Shown: positions 7,831 through 17,608, counted from the first letter of the stretch. The stretch: 64,000 nt of DNA from JBBRWO01 sp964388455 (GCA_964388455.1 CAYMAN010000001.1:1-64000); one strand, 5' to 3'. The notes: generated by a model from the letters alone, not told the origin. Numbers and translations are program-made.

Positions 7831-8898
7831 ATGCCCGGCATCACGCATTCCGCCATCATCGACACCGTTCCCGCCGAGACGCTTGCCTGGCTGCTCGATC
7901 CGGGCAATCCGGCGGTCGCAGTTCCGACGCGCCGCACACTCATCGGCAAGGTGGACGACGCTGCTACGATTGCGCTCTGGGCAAGTCGCAACGAGTACGC
8001 GTCGGTCGCCGCCATCCTCGAGGCGCAGCAAACCGACGGCTCATGGATGGACACTCATCACGACTACCAGAAGTACGGCGGGTCCCTGTGGCAGCTCGTG
8101 TTCCTCGGCGAGCTGTGGGCGGATGGGTCGGATGCTCGCGTCGTGCGAGGTGCCGAGTACGCGTTCTCGCGGCAGAAGGCTGACGGCGGATGGTGCGCGA
8201 ACGCTGCGGCGCACTACGAGATGCCGTGTCTGACCGCGAACGTCGGACGAGGGCTCGCGCGGATGGGTTGGGCGCGTGACCCGCGCGTGGTGCGGGCGCT
8301 GGAGGCGATAGTCGGCGGCTACGAGCGGCTCGGGTTCCTTGGCTGCAGTGACATGCAGCCGATGTCGCTCAGCGGCTACTGCCACATGCTGACGCCCAAA
8401 GTGCTGCTGTTCCTCGGCGAGGTGCCCGAGGAGCTGTGGCCGGCGGGCGCGGCTGCGCTCAGGGACGCGTGTGTCGAGGCGCTTCGTGACAAGCAGATCC
8501 ACCGTTCGCTCCCCGAGGACTTCAAGCAGTTCCAGGCCGAGATCTGGCCGCTGCCCGCCTCGCAGCGCTCCGCCGCACGCGATCGTTTCGCCAAGGAGCA
8601 CGCGCCGCTGCACTACGGCGACAAGCCGGGCTGGACGCGATTCGGGTTTCCGCTGTCGTACAACTCAGACGCGCTCGAGGCGCTCTTGGCGCTGATGGCG
8701 GTCGGCGAGACGATGCGGCCGGAGTACTCGGCGGCGGTAGAGCTGGTTCGCGGCGCGGCCGACCCGCAGATGCGGTGGACGATGCGCAACAGCTTCAACG
8801 GCAAGATGATCGGCGACGTCGAGAAAAGGGGCCAGCCCAGTCGCTGGCTCACGCTGCGAGCGCTGCAGGTTCTGGAGTGGTCCGAGCGGGCCGGGTGA
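7831..8898 (+). CDS. Terpene-cyclase/prenyltransferase-repeat (squalene-hopene-like alpha-alpha barrel) protein
   Basis: A 355-residue protein with QW-like repeat motifs TDGSWMD and ADGGWCAN typical of the alpha/alpha toroid in squalene-hopene cyclases and prenyltransferase beta subunits. It is about half the length of a squalene-hopene cyclase and no DxDD catalytic motif is visible, so it is not a canonical class II cyclase. GGGAGGGATCACC precedes the ATG. Substrate and role unknown; soluble by sequence. Confidence 0.7.
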   Translation: MPGITHSAIIDTVPAETLAWLLDPGNPAVAVPTRRTLIGKVDDAATIALWASRNEYASVAAILEAQQTDGSWMDTHHDYQKYGGSLWQLVFLGELWADGSDARVVRGAEYAFSRQKADGGWCANAAAHYEMPCLTANVGRGLARMGWARDPRVVRALEAIVGGYERLGFLGCSDMQPMSLSGYCHMLTPKVLLFLGEVPEELWPAGAAALRDACVEALRDKQIHRSLPEDFKQFQAEIWPLPASQRSAARDRFAKEHAPLHYGDKPGWTRFGFPLSYNSDALEALLALMAVGETMRPEYSAAVELVRGAADPQMRWTMRNSFNGKMIGDVEKRGQPSRWLTLRALQVLEWSERAG

Positions 8899-8949
8899 AG
8901 GCCGCTTGACCCACAGGTCGGCGGCCCTCAGCACAGCCAAGCGCGGTTC

Positions 8950-10139
8950 CTATTGGTATCGCAGTGCCTCGATCGGGTCCAACTTCGCCGCGCGCCGTGC
9001 CGGGTAGTAGCCGAAGACCAGCCCGATCGCGGTCGACACACCAAACGCCAGCGCCACCGAGCCGCCGGTCACCGTCATCTCAAACGTGGACACCGCCGAC
9101 ACCGTCGCCGAGATGCCCCAGCCCAGCGCGATACCGACCAGCCCGCCCACCATCGTGAGCGCCACCGCCTCGGCCAGGAACTGCGAGGTGATGTCGGTGC
9201 GCGTGGCTCCGATCGCCTTGCGCAGACCGATCTCACGGATCCGCTCTGTGACGTTGGTCAGCATCATGTTCATGATTCCGATGCCGCCCACCACAAGTGA
9301 GATGCCGGCGATCGAACCCAGCACCACCGTCAGCAGCGAAGTGATGCTGTCTACGGTCGCTGACAGTTCGCCCATCGACGTGACCTCGAAATCGGCCTTG
9401 GTCGAGTCGTTGACGTTGTGGCGCGACATCAGCAGATTCTCGATGCTGCTCTTTACGACCGCCATGCCTTCCTGCGTCGCCGACTGCACGTAGACGATGC
9501 TCAACCCGTCGCTACTGCCGAGGTACTGCTGCTGCGCGCCGAGTGTGACGTACACCGCTTCGTCGTCGTTGGTCATGCCCGAGGAGCCCTTGGACGCCGC
9601 TACGCCCACTACGGTGAACTGCGTCCCGCCGATACGCACCCGCTGCCCGACAGGATTCGAGCCGGAGCCGAAGAGGTCGTCGGCGGTGCTGGATCCGAGT
9701 ACCGCGACGCGCGCACTGCGGCTGACGTCGTCGGCGCTGAACCATGCCCCGACTGATGTTTCGATGCTGCGGATCGCGGGGTACGACTCGGTCGTTCCCG
9801 TGATGCTGACGTTCACGCTGTTGGACTCGGCGACGACGGCGCTCTGACCCATCGAGGCCGGCGCCACGGCGCCGACGCCGGGAACCGTGGTGATCGCCTC
9901 GGCGTCTTTGAGGGTGAGGTCCTTGGCGGTCGGGCCACCCTCGGCGTTGGCTGTGACCATCAGCAGGTTCGACCCCATGGCGGAGAGCTCGCCGGTGATC
10001 GACGCCTTGGTGCCGTTGCCGATCGAGACCATGACGATGACCGCCGTGATGCCGACCACGATGCCCAGGATGGTGAGGAACGAGCGTGCGCGATTCGAGG
10101 TGAGTGACACCATCGTCTCGCTGGTCAGGTCGCGCGCTC

Positions 10140-10143
<4 letters not shown>
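8950..10143 (-). CDS. MacB-like ABC transporter permease (FtsX family)
   Basis: A 397-residue permease: an N-terminal transmembrane helix (SFLTILGIVVGITAVIVMVS), a periplasmic MacB-core domain of about 200 residues, then three C-terminal helices with the FtsX motif TERIREIGLRKAIGAT. It works with the adjacent ATPase and membrane-fusion protein to export peptides, lipids or drugs, or as a mechanotransmitter. The ATG at 10143 overlaps the ATPase stop (ATGA). Last gene of the fusion protein-ATPase-permease operon. Confidence 0.93.
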
Positions 10144-10828
<685 letters not shown>

Positions 10829-10832
<4 letters not shown>

Positions 10833-12142
10833 GGTCGGCCTCCCGATCCCGCCGCGCCGCCCGACCTTGCCGCGCCGCCGGGCCGAGGAGGCATGAGCGA
10901 GTTGGTCTTCTCGACCGGGGCCGTGAAGCTCGTCGCGATCTTGTCGCCGGCCTTGATGCCGGTCAGGACCTCGACGCTCGTCTCGTCGGAACGGCCGGTG
11001 GTGACTGCGCGCTTCTCCTGCGAGCCGTCGGCCTTCGTCACGGTGACGTACTTGGAAGTCCCGTCCACGCGCACCGCCGTCTTGGGGACGAGCAGCGCAT
11101 CCGCGATCTTCAGCGTGACGATATCCGCCGAGGAGGTCATGCCCGGACGCAGTCGCGCGGACTGCTCGGCGAGGTCGAGCTCGACATCGTAGGTGCGCAC
11201 GTTGCCGCTGGTGACGGCGTTGGGCGACACCCAGCGCACGGTGCCGCCGATTGCGAGCCCCGCAGCCGCATCGAAAGTGACGGTGACTTCCTGACCGGCC
11301 TTCACGTCTGCGATGTCGACCTCGTTGACCGCGACGGTGACCATGAGCTCGGAGGTGTCGGAGATCACGATCGGCGCCGAGGAACCTGCGGATGCCGCCG
11401 ACACCGAAGTGCTGGCGCCGGTCAGGCTCGCGGCGCTTGCCGAGCTGCCGGAGCCACTGGCGCCGCCGCCGGTCGCGACGCTGCCACCCTCGGCGACGTT
11501 CACGCTGGTGACGATGCCGGCCGCCGGTGCGACGACGGTGACCTTGTCGAGGTCGGCGCGGGCGTCACCGAGGGCTGTCTCGGCGTTGCTGCGGGAGACC
11601 TTGGCGCTGGTAAGCGACGCATTCGCGCTGGTGACCCCGGCCTTGGCGACCGTGACGCCGCGCTTGGCCTCCGCGATCTGTGCGGAGCTCGCGCTCATGG
11701 TGCCGGGCAGACTTTCGAGCTTGTCGAGGTTGTTCTCGGCCTGGAGCTGCTGGAGCTTGGCCTGGCTGAGCTGCTGCTGGGCGCCGGCGACCTGCGACTT
11801 GGCCTGCGAGAGCTGCGCGTTGGCCTGGCGTACGGCGGACTGCAGCGCGGCGTCGTCGATGGTGAAGAGCGTGTCGCCGGCCTTCACCTTGTCGCCGAGC
11901 GAGACTTCGACCGCGTCGACGGTGCCAGAGACCTCGGGGTAGACGTCGTAGGCGGCGTCCACCTCGGTCTGACCGTCGGCCGACGCGGTGACCACGAGCT
12001 CGCCGGCGGCCACGGTGGTCGTCGGGACGGGAGCGACGCCCTTGCCGGGGCCGCCCATCACCATCGGCGCGGCGACTGCGAGCACGACCACGGCTACGGC
12101 GATCAGTGCGATGATCGCCCAGCGGGTGCGCTTGTTCTTCAT
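10829..12142 (-). CDS. Membrane-fusion/periplasmic adaptor protein (HlyD/MacA family)
   Basis: A 437-residue protein with one N-terminal transmembrane helix, a lipoyl-like half (SGTVDAVEVSLGDKVKAGD), a long coiled-coil hairpin rich in Q/A/K (about residues 125-205), the returning lipoyl half and beta-barrel segments (VPKTAVRV). A Gly/Ser-rich insert lies near residues 225-260 and the C-terminus is Gly/Ala/Pro-rich. GAGGAGGACGC precedes the ATG at 12142; an in-frame GTG further up is rejected. First gene of the MacAB-like operon. Confidence 0.93.
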
Positions 12143-12225
12143 GCGTCCTCCTCGGTACGGTTCTGTTCCGAGGACCACACTAGGGATTTTGTCGGCACGA
12201 ATCGTCTGCTCAGCGGCGCGACTCT

Positions 12226-12245
12226 GTACGCCTCTGGGGGTACGC
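12226..12245. promoter_or_regulatory. Response-regulator box upstream of the MacAB-like operon
   Basis: GTACGCCTCTGGGGGTACGC lies 84 bases before the adaptor start codon. It matches the element at 14245-14264 at 18 of 20 positions. GTACGC blocks at both ends suggest a dimer site. Likely bound by the NarL-type regulator encoded next to it. Confidence 0.7.
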
Positions 12246-12279
12246 CGAGCGGTGCGGAGCCGTAGGTGTGCCGAGCGCT

Positions 12280-12969
12280 CTACGCCGAGGTGTGCGGCGT
12301 GACCAGCCCGGTCTCGTAGGCGATGACGACCAGCTGCGCACGGTCGCGCGCGCCGAGCTTCTGCAGCACGCGGCCCACATGCGTCTTGGCGGTCGCAGGG
12401 CTGATGAAGAGCTCGGCGCCGATCTCGGTGTTGGAGAGCCCGCGACCGACAAGGCCCAGCACCTCGCGCTCGCGCTCGGTCAGGTCCGCCAAGTTCGCCG
12501 GCACGGCGCGATCCGCCGACGGCTGGCGCACGAACTCGGCGACCAGCCGGCCGGTGATCGCGGGAGCAAGCAGCGTCTCGCCGCCGGCCACCACTCGGAT
12601 GGCGTCGAGCAGCTCGTCGGGATCGGCGTCCTTGAGCACGAAGCCGCTGGCTCCCGCGCGCAGTGCGCTGAATACGTACTCGTCGAGGTCAAAGGTGGTG
12701 AGCACCATGACGCGGACGCCCTCGGTCGCGGGATCGGCGCAGATGATGCGCGTGGCCTCGACGCCGTCCATCTCGGGCATGCGGATGTCCATGAGCACCA
12801 CGTCGGGCAGCAGCTCGCGAGCCATCGCGACTGCGGCGGTTCCGGTGGCGGCTTCGCCCACGATCTCGAGGTCGTCGGCGGAGTCGACCAGCATGCGCAG
12901 GCCGCTACGAACCAGCGCCTGGTCGTCGGCGATGAGTAGCCGAATCGGTGTCGTCGGTTCAGCCGTCAC
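12280..12969 (-). CDS. NarL/LuxR-type two-component response regulator
   Basis: A 229-residue regulator. The receiver domain has the acidic pair in LLIADDQ, the phospho-acceptor aspartate in VVLMDIRMP and the conserved lysine in GFVLKDA. The C-terminal LuxR helix-turn-helix begins LTEREREVLGL and includes ISPATAKTHVGRVLQKL. The start overlaps the histidine-kinase stop by 11 bases, so both are co-expressed. Twin GTACGC boxes upstream of this operon and of the exporter operon suggest it activates both. Confidence 0.95.
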   Translation of the reverse strand: MTAEPTTPIRLLIADDQALVRSGLRMLVDSADDLEIVGEAATGTAAVAMARELLPDVVLMDIRMPEMDGVEATRIICADPATEGVRVMVLTTFDLDEYVFSALRAGASGFVLKDADPDELLDAIRVVAGGETLLAPAITGRLVAEFVRQPSADRAVPANLADLTEREREVLGLVGRGLSNTEIGAELFISPATAKTHVGRVLQKLGARDRAQLVVIAYETGLVTPHTSA

Positions 12970-14188
12970 GGCGTTGTGCTCCTCTCGTCAGCGGCAGCCG
13001 GGCAGCCACCCGGAACCCGCCACCCTCAACCGGTCCCGCCGAAAACGTACCGCCCAGAGCCGCGACGCGTTCACGCATGCCGGCGATGCCGTGGCCCTCC
13101 GCTGCGGCCCCGGCGGATGCTCCGAGTCCGTCGTCGGCGATTTCGAGCGTGAGTTCGTCACCTTCGCGGTACACCACAACCCTGGCGGTCGAAGCCTGCG
13201 CGTGGCGAACCACGTTGGTGATCGCTTCTTGCACGATGCGGTACGCCGAGACGTCCGCGTACGCGGGCACGTCGCCCAGTTCATCGGCCACGTCGAGTGT
13301 CACGTGCACGCCCGCCTGCTCGACCGTTCGTACCAGCTCCGGCAGCCGCTCAAGGCGCCCGGCCGGGGACAGCGGCGCATCCTCGTCGGCACTGCGGAGC
13401 ACGCCGAGCATTGCGCGCAGCTCGTCGAGCGAGTCCTTGCTGGTGACGCGGATGGTATGAAGCGCGGCGATTGCGGCGTCAGGGTCGCGCTTGACGGCCT
13501 TCTCGGCGGCGCCGGCCTGGAGGGCGATGATCGAGAGCGAGTGGGCGGTCACGTCATGCAGCTCGCGGGCGATACGCAGGCGCTCTTCCTCGACGCGGCG
13601 TCGCGCCTCGTCCTCGCGGGTGCGCTCGGCGTCGATGGCGCGCTGCTCAACCGCGGCGATGTACGCCCGCCGAGACCGAGTGGCATCGCCGAGAGCCGCG
13701 GCGACCGCGAACGACGTCACGGTGCTGACCACATCGCCGATCCACCCGACGCCACTTTGGGGGTTCACGGAAGTCAGCAGAGTAACCGCCGTGACCAGCG
13801 CGTAGGCGATCCAGACGTCACGTCGGTTGCGCAGCGTCCCGAACACGTACAGCGCCACGATCGGCGCGAGCAGCGTGGGTACGGGCGGGTTCGGCGTGAG
13901 GGAATACACGGTCGAGAGAAGCGTCGTGAGCACCAGCGCCGATGCTGGGCGCTTCCTGCGAATCACGAGCGGCAGGAAGACGAGCGCAACGAACACATAG
14001 GTGAGAGCCGTCGCGACACCGTGGGGGGCACCGGCCACGCCGAACGGCACCGGCACGGGCGGCCCGGCGGGCCCCGCCACACGCGGATACGCCCAAAGCA
14101 TGGCCCACGCCGGGAGCAGAAGCAGCGCTGGGATGCCGTAGTCGTAGACGGCATCGCGCAGGCGAGAGTTGTTGACGGTTCTATCCAT
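12959..14188 (-). CDS. Sensor histidine kinase (HisKA_3 type)
   Basis: A 409-residue kinase with several N-terminal membrane helices (to about residue 165), a coiled region, the dimerisation/phospho-acceptor box ELHDVTAHSLSII and an ATPase domain (EAITNVVRHA, then IADDGLG and GHGIAGMRERV). There is almost no extracytoplasmic loop, as in intramembrane-sensing kinases. The ATG at 14188 coincides with the start site predicted from TACTAT at 14200-14195, so the mRNA may be leaderless; the GGAGG further up is 13 bases away. Pairs with the downstream NarL-type regulator. Confidence 0.93.
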   Translation of the reverse strand: MDRTVNNSRLRDAVYDYGIPALLLLPAWAMLWAYPRVAGPAGPPVPVPFGVAGAPHGVATALTYVFVALVFLPLVIRRKRPASALVLTTLLSTVYSLTPNPPVPTLLAPIVALYVFGTLRNRRDVWIAYALVTAVTLLTSVNPQSGVGWIGDVVSTVTSFAVAAALGDATRSRRAYIAAVEQRAIDAERTREDEARRRVEEERLRIARELHDVTAHSLSIIALQAGAAEKAVKRDPDAAIAALHTIRVTSKDSLDELRAMLGVLRSADEDAPLSPAGRLERLPELVRTVEQAGVHVTLDVADELGDVPAYADVSAYRIVQEAITNVVRHAQASTARVVVYREGDELTLEIADDGLGASAGAAAEGHGIAGMRERVAALGGTFSAGPVEGGGFRVAARLPLTRGAQRRDG

Positions 14189-14194
14189 GAGGCG

Positions 14195-14200
14195 ATAGTA
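14195..14200 (-). promoter_or_regulatory. -10 element of the histidine kinase-regulator operon
   Basis: TACTAT on the minus strand (14200-14195) ends seven bases before the ATG at 14188. The -35 is poor (ATGCGC), as expected for an activator-dependent promoter, and the response-regulator box at 14245-14264 is just upstream. Confidence 0.45.
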
Positions 14201-14244
14201 GCCTCCTCGGCGCACTCGCGCATCGGCCGAGAGGCTCGAGTGCC

Positions 14245-14264
14245 GTACGCCTCTCGGTGTACGC
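14245..14264. promoter_or_regulatory. Response-regulator box upstream of the kinase-regulator operon
   Basis: GTACGCCTCTCGGTGTACGC lies 57 bases upstream of the kinase start and matches the box at 12226-12245 at 18 of 20 positions. The duplication in front of both operons points to autoregulation plus control of the exporter. Confidence 0.7.
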
Positions 14265-14288
14265 GGTCGCGGCGGGCGGCGGACAGAC

Positions 14289-15164
14289 CTATCCGGCCAG
14301 CAACTCCGTGAGTGCCGCGATCTGCTCGGGCGTGAGGGCTCCTCGGCGGATCGCGATCTGAAGCGTGTGACGGCCGAGAACGCGATACAGCTCGAGCTCG
14401 TCGCCGGACAGCGCGCTGAGGGCGTCGACGTGGCTGCAGACGGTGGCGACGTCGCCGCGAACGATGGGGCCGGTGAGGGCGTCGGTAGTGCCGAGCCGGG
14501 CGACGTTGTCGGCGGTGCCGGCCATGAGCGGCCGGAGGGCTCGAGTGGCCGAGGGCTCGTCGAAGCCGGCGCGCACCAGCAGCTGCACGGCCGCGTCCTC
14601 GACCGCGACCAGGTAGTTGGAGGCGGTGACCGCGGCGGCGTGGTACAGCGCCTTGTCGGCGTCGGCCACGATGACGGGCTGACCACCCATCACCTCGACG
14701 AGTGCCAGCAACATCTCGTCGGCGCCAGGCCCGGGCGTCACGCCGAAGACTGAGCCGGGCAGCAGGCGCACCGCATCCTCGGCTGTGGCAAACGACTGCA
14801 GCGGATGGAGGCAGCCGACCATCGCACCCGCCTCCGCAGCCCCTGCGAGTGCCGAGAGCGGGAGGGTACCGCTCATGTGCGCGACCAGCTGGCACGGGCG
14901 AAACCCCGCCGAGTGCGCAATCTCGGATACCACGCTCTCGATCGTGTCGTCGTTGGTGGTGACCAGCACGATGTCCCCCGCGCCGGCAGCTGCGGCGTTG
15001 TTGTCGTCGTGATGCGTCATCGCGACCACGGTGACGCGGGCCTGGCGCAGGAGCGTCGCCACGGCGGTGCCGACCTTGCCGGCTCCCAGGATCGCGACCC
15101 GCTTGCCGACAAGCGCCGCAGGCAGCGGTCGAGGCACGGGTGCCGGGGCGACTCGGCGGCTCAT
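14289..15164 (-). CDS. Rossmann-like and DUF2520 domain protein
   Basis: A 291-residue protein with an N-terminal NAD(P)-binding Rossmann motif (VAILGAGKVGTAVA) and a C-terminal helical DUF2520 half (residues about 155-285), similar in plan to ketopantoate and pyrroline-5-carboxylate reductases. These proteins are often found near pantothenate genes, but none is present here. The ATG at 15164 shares one base with the HxlR stop (TGATG), so the two are coupled. Reaction unknown. Confidence 0.85.
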   Translation of the reverse strand: MSRRVAPAPVPRPLPAALVGKRVAILGAGKVGTAVATLLRQARVTVVAMTHHDDNNAAAAGAGDIVLVTTNDDTIESVVSEIAHSAGFRPCQLVAHMSGTLPLSALAGAAEAGAMVGCLHPLQSFATAEDAVRLLPGSVFGVTPGPGADEMLLALVEVMGGQPVIVADADKALYHAAAVTASNYLVAVEDAAVQLLVRAGFDEPSATRALRPLMAGTADNVARLGTTDALTGPIVRGDVATVCSHVDALSALSGDELELYRVLGRHTLQIAIRRGALTPEQIAALTELLAG

Positions 15165-15514
15165 CACGCGCTCGGATCGGTGCCGTGACCCCCGCACCAG
15201 TCACCGGCCCAGCCGCTGACAGACTCGAGTACCGGTCCAAGCGCGCGGCCCTTCTCGGTCAGGCGATAGGCGACCTGCGGCGGACGCGCATCTGTGACTT
15301 CGCGCACGACGATGCCATGCTCCTCGAGCTCCTTGAGCCGCTCGGTCAGCAATCGGTCACTGATGCCGGGAATCGCTTCGCGTATCTCGCAGAACCGCGT
15401 CGCGTCCTTGAGCATCACCGAGACGATCGCGCCGGTCCACCGACGACCGATGAGCTCAATCGCCTCGTGGAACACGCCGCAGACCTGCGGATTCAGTTTC
15501 GTTGTACTTACCAT
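15164..15514 (-). CDS. HxlR family winged-helix regulator
   Basis: A 116-residue winged-helix protein with the HxlR hallmark segment VCGVFHEAIELIGRRWTGAI, then GISDRLLTERLKELEEHGIV as recognition helix and wing. The conserved cysteine near the N-terminus can act as a redox/electrophile sensor in some relatives. An ATG at 15532 is an alternative start; 15514 is chosen because it gives the usual short lead before the cysteine. Divergent from the YceI gene, with palindromic boxes on both sides of the shared promoter; one box covers the start codon, implying autoregulation. Confidence 0.85.
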   Translation of the reverse strand: MVSTTKLNPQVCGVFHEAIELIGRRWTGAIVSVMLKDATRFCEIREAIPGISDRLLTERLKELEEHGIVVREVTDARPPQVAYRLTEKGRALGPVLESVSGWAGDWCGGHGTDPSA

Positions 15515-15521
15515 GAGTAAC
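15507..15521. promoter_or_regulatory. HxlR operator 1
   Basis: CTTACCATGAGTAAC is an imperfect palindrome (CTTAC/GTAA arms, five-base centre) that overlaps the HxlR start codon and lies just upstream of the YceI -35. It is the partner of the perfect copy at 15567-15581. Confidence 0.7.
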
Positions 15522-15525
15522 CTAC

Positions 15526-15555
15526 TTGACATTCGTAAGTGCCCTGTCGTATCGT
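15526..15555 (+). promoter_or_regulatory. Promoter of the YceI gene
   Basis: TTGACA at 15526-15531 and TATCGT at 15550-15555 with an 18-base spacer. It lies between the two HxlR operator boxes, giving a start site near 15562 and a leader of about 90 bases. Confidence 0.65.
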
Positions 15556-15566
15556 GCTGATAGCAG

Positions 15567-15581
15567 CTTACCAGAAGTAAG
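15567..15581. promoter_or_regulatory. HxlR operator 2
   Basis: CTTACCAGAAGTAAG is a perfect 5+5 palindrome just downstream of the predicted YceI transcription start, a position where binding blocks elongation or initiation. Its sequence matches the box over the HxlR start codon. Confidence 0.75.
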
Positions 15582-15651
15582 CGACTCCGTACAGGAGCAC
15601 AGACCTCGGGCGCACCACCGGCGGTTCGCCCGCAACGACAGGAGCATCACC

Positions 15652-16206
15652 ATGGCAGCAAGCACCTGGAACATCGACCGCTCGCACTCGACCATCGCCT
15701 TCCGCATCCGCCACATGGTCATCGCCCGTGTGAACGGCACCTTCGAGGACTGGTCCGGCACGCTGACCCTCGATCCCGAGAACCTGACCGACTCGTCGGT
15801 CAGCGTCGCCATCAAGGTCGCGAGCATCGACACGCACGAGGCCGACCGTGACGTGCACCTCCTCTCCGGCGACTTCTTCGACGCCGAGACCTTCCCGCAG
15901 ATCACCTTCGCCAGCACCTCCGTCGAGGTCGTAGACGCCGACAACCTTCGCATCCGCGGTGACCTCACGCTGCACGGCGTCACCCGCCCGGTCGTCCTGG
16001 ACGCCGAGTACGGCGGTCGCGTCGTCGACCCGTGGGGCAACGATCGCATCGGCTTCACGGCAAAGGGCAAGCTGGACCGTAAGGAGTTCGGTCTGACCTG
16101 GAACGCCGCTCTCGAAGCCGGCGGCCTGCTCGTGGGCGAGAGCGTCGAAATCACCATCGAGCTCGAAGCCACCGCGGCCGTCGCCGCCGAGGAGGCCGTG
16201 GCGTAA
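15652..16206 (+). CDS. YceI family lipid-binding-like protein
   Basis: A 184-residue beta-barrel protein of the YceI family, which in TT1927b and relatives binds a polyisoprenoid in a lipocalin-like barrel. The N-terminal STWNIDRSHSTIAFRIRH and the strand LTLHGVTRPVVLDAEY are characteristic. There is no signal peptide, so it is cytoplasmic. The ATG at 15652 has an ACAGGAGCATCACC site; earlier in-frame starts overlap the promoter. HxlR-YceI divergence is a common arrangement. A strong hairpin follows the stop. Confidence 0.92.
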   Translation: MAASTWNIDRSHSTIAFRIRHMVIARVNGTFEDWSGTLTLDPENLTDSSVSVAIKVASIDTHEADRDVHLLSGDFFDAETFPQITFASTSVEVVDADNLRIRGDLTLHGVTRPVVLDAEYGGRVVDPWGNDRIGFTAKGKLDRKEFGLTWNAALEAGGLLVGESVEITIELEATAAVAAEEAVA

Positions 16207-16246
16207 CTGCGGTTCCGCACGGCACTCACGTACGACCCAGGGACTC

Positions 16247-16284
16247 GCAAAGGAGCGATCGTCAGCCGGCGGTCGCTCCTTTGC
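16247..16284 (+). terminator. Terminator-like hairpin after yceI
   Basis: A 12-base perfect stem (GCAAAGGAGCGA paired with TCGCTCCTTTGC) with a 14-base loop lies 40 bases after the YceI stop. There is no long T-run, as is common in high-GC actinobacteria. Confidence 0.7.
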
Positions 16285-16371
16285 GTGAGTGCTACCCTAG
16301 CCAAACCGGTAAACCGCCGGACTGCCAGACCTCCTATCCGCCGCCACCGCCGCCATCGCTAGGAGCCGTCC

Positions 16372-17343
16372 GTGCCGTCGTCGCCCTCCACCAACCGCCT
16401 CATCACGCTGGTGTGTCTGATGGGCGCAGTCGTGTTCTGGGGCACGAGTTTCGCGGCAACCAAGACGGCCCTCGCCAGCTTCTCCCCCATGACGACCATC
16501 TGGCTTCGCATGGCGATCGCCACGCTCGTGTTCGCGCCGGCGTGGTTCTTCGTTCCCAAGCCCGACTACCGCCCAGGTGACCTCAGGTGGCTCGCGCTCA
16601 TCGCGCTGCTTCAGCCCTGCATCTACTACCTCGCCGAGGGCTACGCCGTGACGCTGACCACCTCGAGCGCCGCCGGCGTCATCTCGGCGATCGTGCCGTT
16701 GCTCGTCGCAGCCGGCGCGTGGGCGTTCCTGCACGAACGGCTCACCGCACGCAGCGTCGTGGCCATCGTGATCTCGCTCGTGGGTGTCGCGATGCTGTCG
16801 CTGGGCGGAACCGCGCAAGCCACGGCGCCCAATCCCGTGCTCGGCAACGCGCTGGAGTTCCTCGCGATGGTCTGCGCCGCGGGCTCGATGCTCGCGCTCA
16901 AGCACATCTCCACGCGTTACAACCCGTGGTTCCTCACCGGCATGCAGGCGACGGTCGGCGCGATCTTCTTCCTGCCGGGCGCGCTGGCGAGTAACCCCGC
17001 CAGCTGGTCGTCGGCAGCGCCGTCCGCGTGGATTGCAATCGCTTACCTGGGTACGTTCGTGTCGCTCGCCGCGTTCGGGCTCTACAACACGGCCGTCACG
17101 CGCATGCCCGCCAACCGCGCAGCACTCTCGATCAACCTCGTGCCCGCCGTGGCACTGCTTGCAGGCTGGTTCGTGCTCGGAGAGACGCTGACGCCGGTAC
17201 AGCTCGTCGGCTGCGCGACTATCATCGGCGCCGTCATCCTCTCCGAGACCGGTCCCGCCGCCGAGGAACCCGTGCCCGGGCAGGCAGCAGCCGCCAGCGC
17301 AGAGCTGCTCGCCGAGACACACGGCGACGCTATTCCTCGATGA
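16372..17343 (+). CDS. EamA (DMT superfamily) transporter
   Basis: A 323-residue membrane protein with ten predicted helices in two EamA repeats (AVVFWGTSFAATKTAL in repeat 1; NPVLGNALEFLAMVCAAGSM opening repeat 2, ending WFVLGETLTPVQLVG). Family members export amino acids, metabolites or drugs. The start is GTG at 16372 with AGGAGCCGTCC before it. Its 3' end overlaps the convergent TIGR04076 gene by 14 bases. Substrate unknown. Confidence 0.93.
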   Translation: MPSSPSTNRLITLVCLMGAVVFWGTSFAATKTALASFSPMTTIWLRMAIATLVFAPAWFFVPKPDYRPGDLRWLALIALLQPCIYYLAEGYAVTLTTSSAAGVISAIVPLLVAAGAWAFLHERLTARSVVAIVISLVGVAMLSLGGTAQATAPNPVLGNALEFLAMVCAAGSMLALKHISTRYNPWFLTGMQATVGAIFFLPGALASNPASWSSAAPSAWIAIAYLGTFVSLAAFGLYNTAVTRMPANRAALSINLVPAVALLAGWFVLGETLTPVQLVGCATIIGAVILSETGPAAEEPVPGQAAAASAELLAETHGDAIPR

Positions 17344-17608
17344 CGCTCATCTTGAAGACGACGGGGTTGGCCGGATCGGGGCAGCACGCACTCATCAGGG
17401 CCTCGCCGCTCCAGGGCATGACTCCGCCGTAGCGCAGGGCCACGACGTAGGGCTGAATCGCGTTCCATGCCGCAGCGCAGATGCCCTCGGGCACGATGCC
17501 GTCGCGGACTTCCCAAACCTGACCGGGCTTGATGCCCACAGGGCATTCACCGCCTACGAGGATCTCGGTCACTTCGAGCTTGATGGGCACGCCGTTGCTG
17601 CCAGCCAT
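17330..17608 (-). CDS. TIGR04076 family protein
   Basis: A 92-residue protein with the family features: N-terminal strand VPIKLEVTEILVGGECPVG, the middle GICAAAWNAIQPYVVALRYGG and a CCPDP cysteine pair near the C-terminus. GGGAGTGCACA precedes the ATG. The family is common in anaerobes and has no known function; paired cysteines suggest metal or cofactor binding. Converges with the EamA gene. Confidence 0.85.
   Translation of the reverse strand: MAGSNGVPIKLEVTEILVGGECPVGIKPGQVWEVRDGIVPEGICAAAWNAIQPYVVALRYGGVMPWSGEALMSACCPDPANPVVFKMSVIEE

Noticed and set aside
12323..14311. 662-codon plus-strand frame
   Set aside because: Antisense to the response regulator and histidine kinase, both with intact domain motifs.
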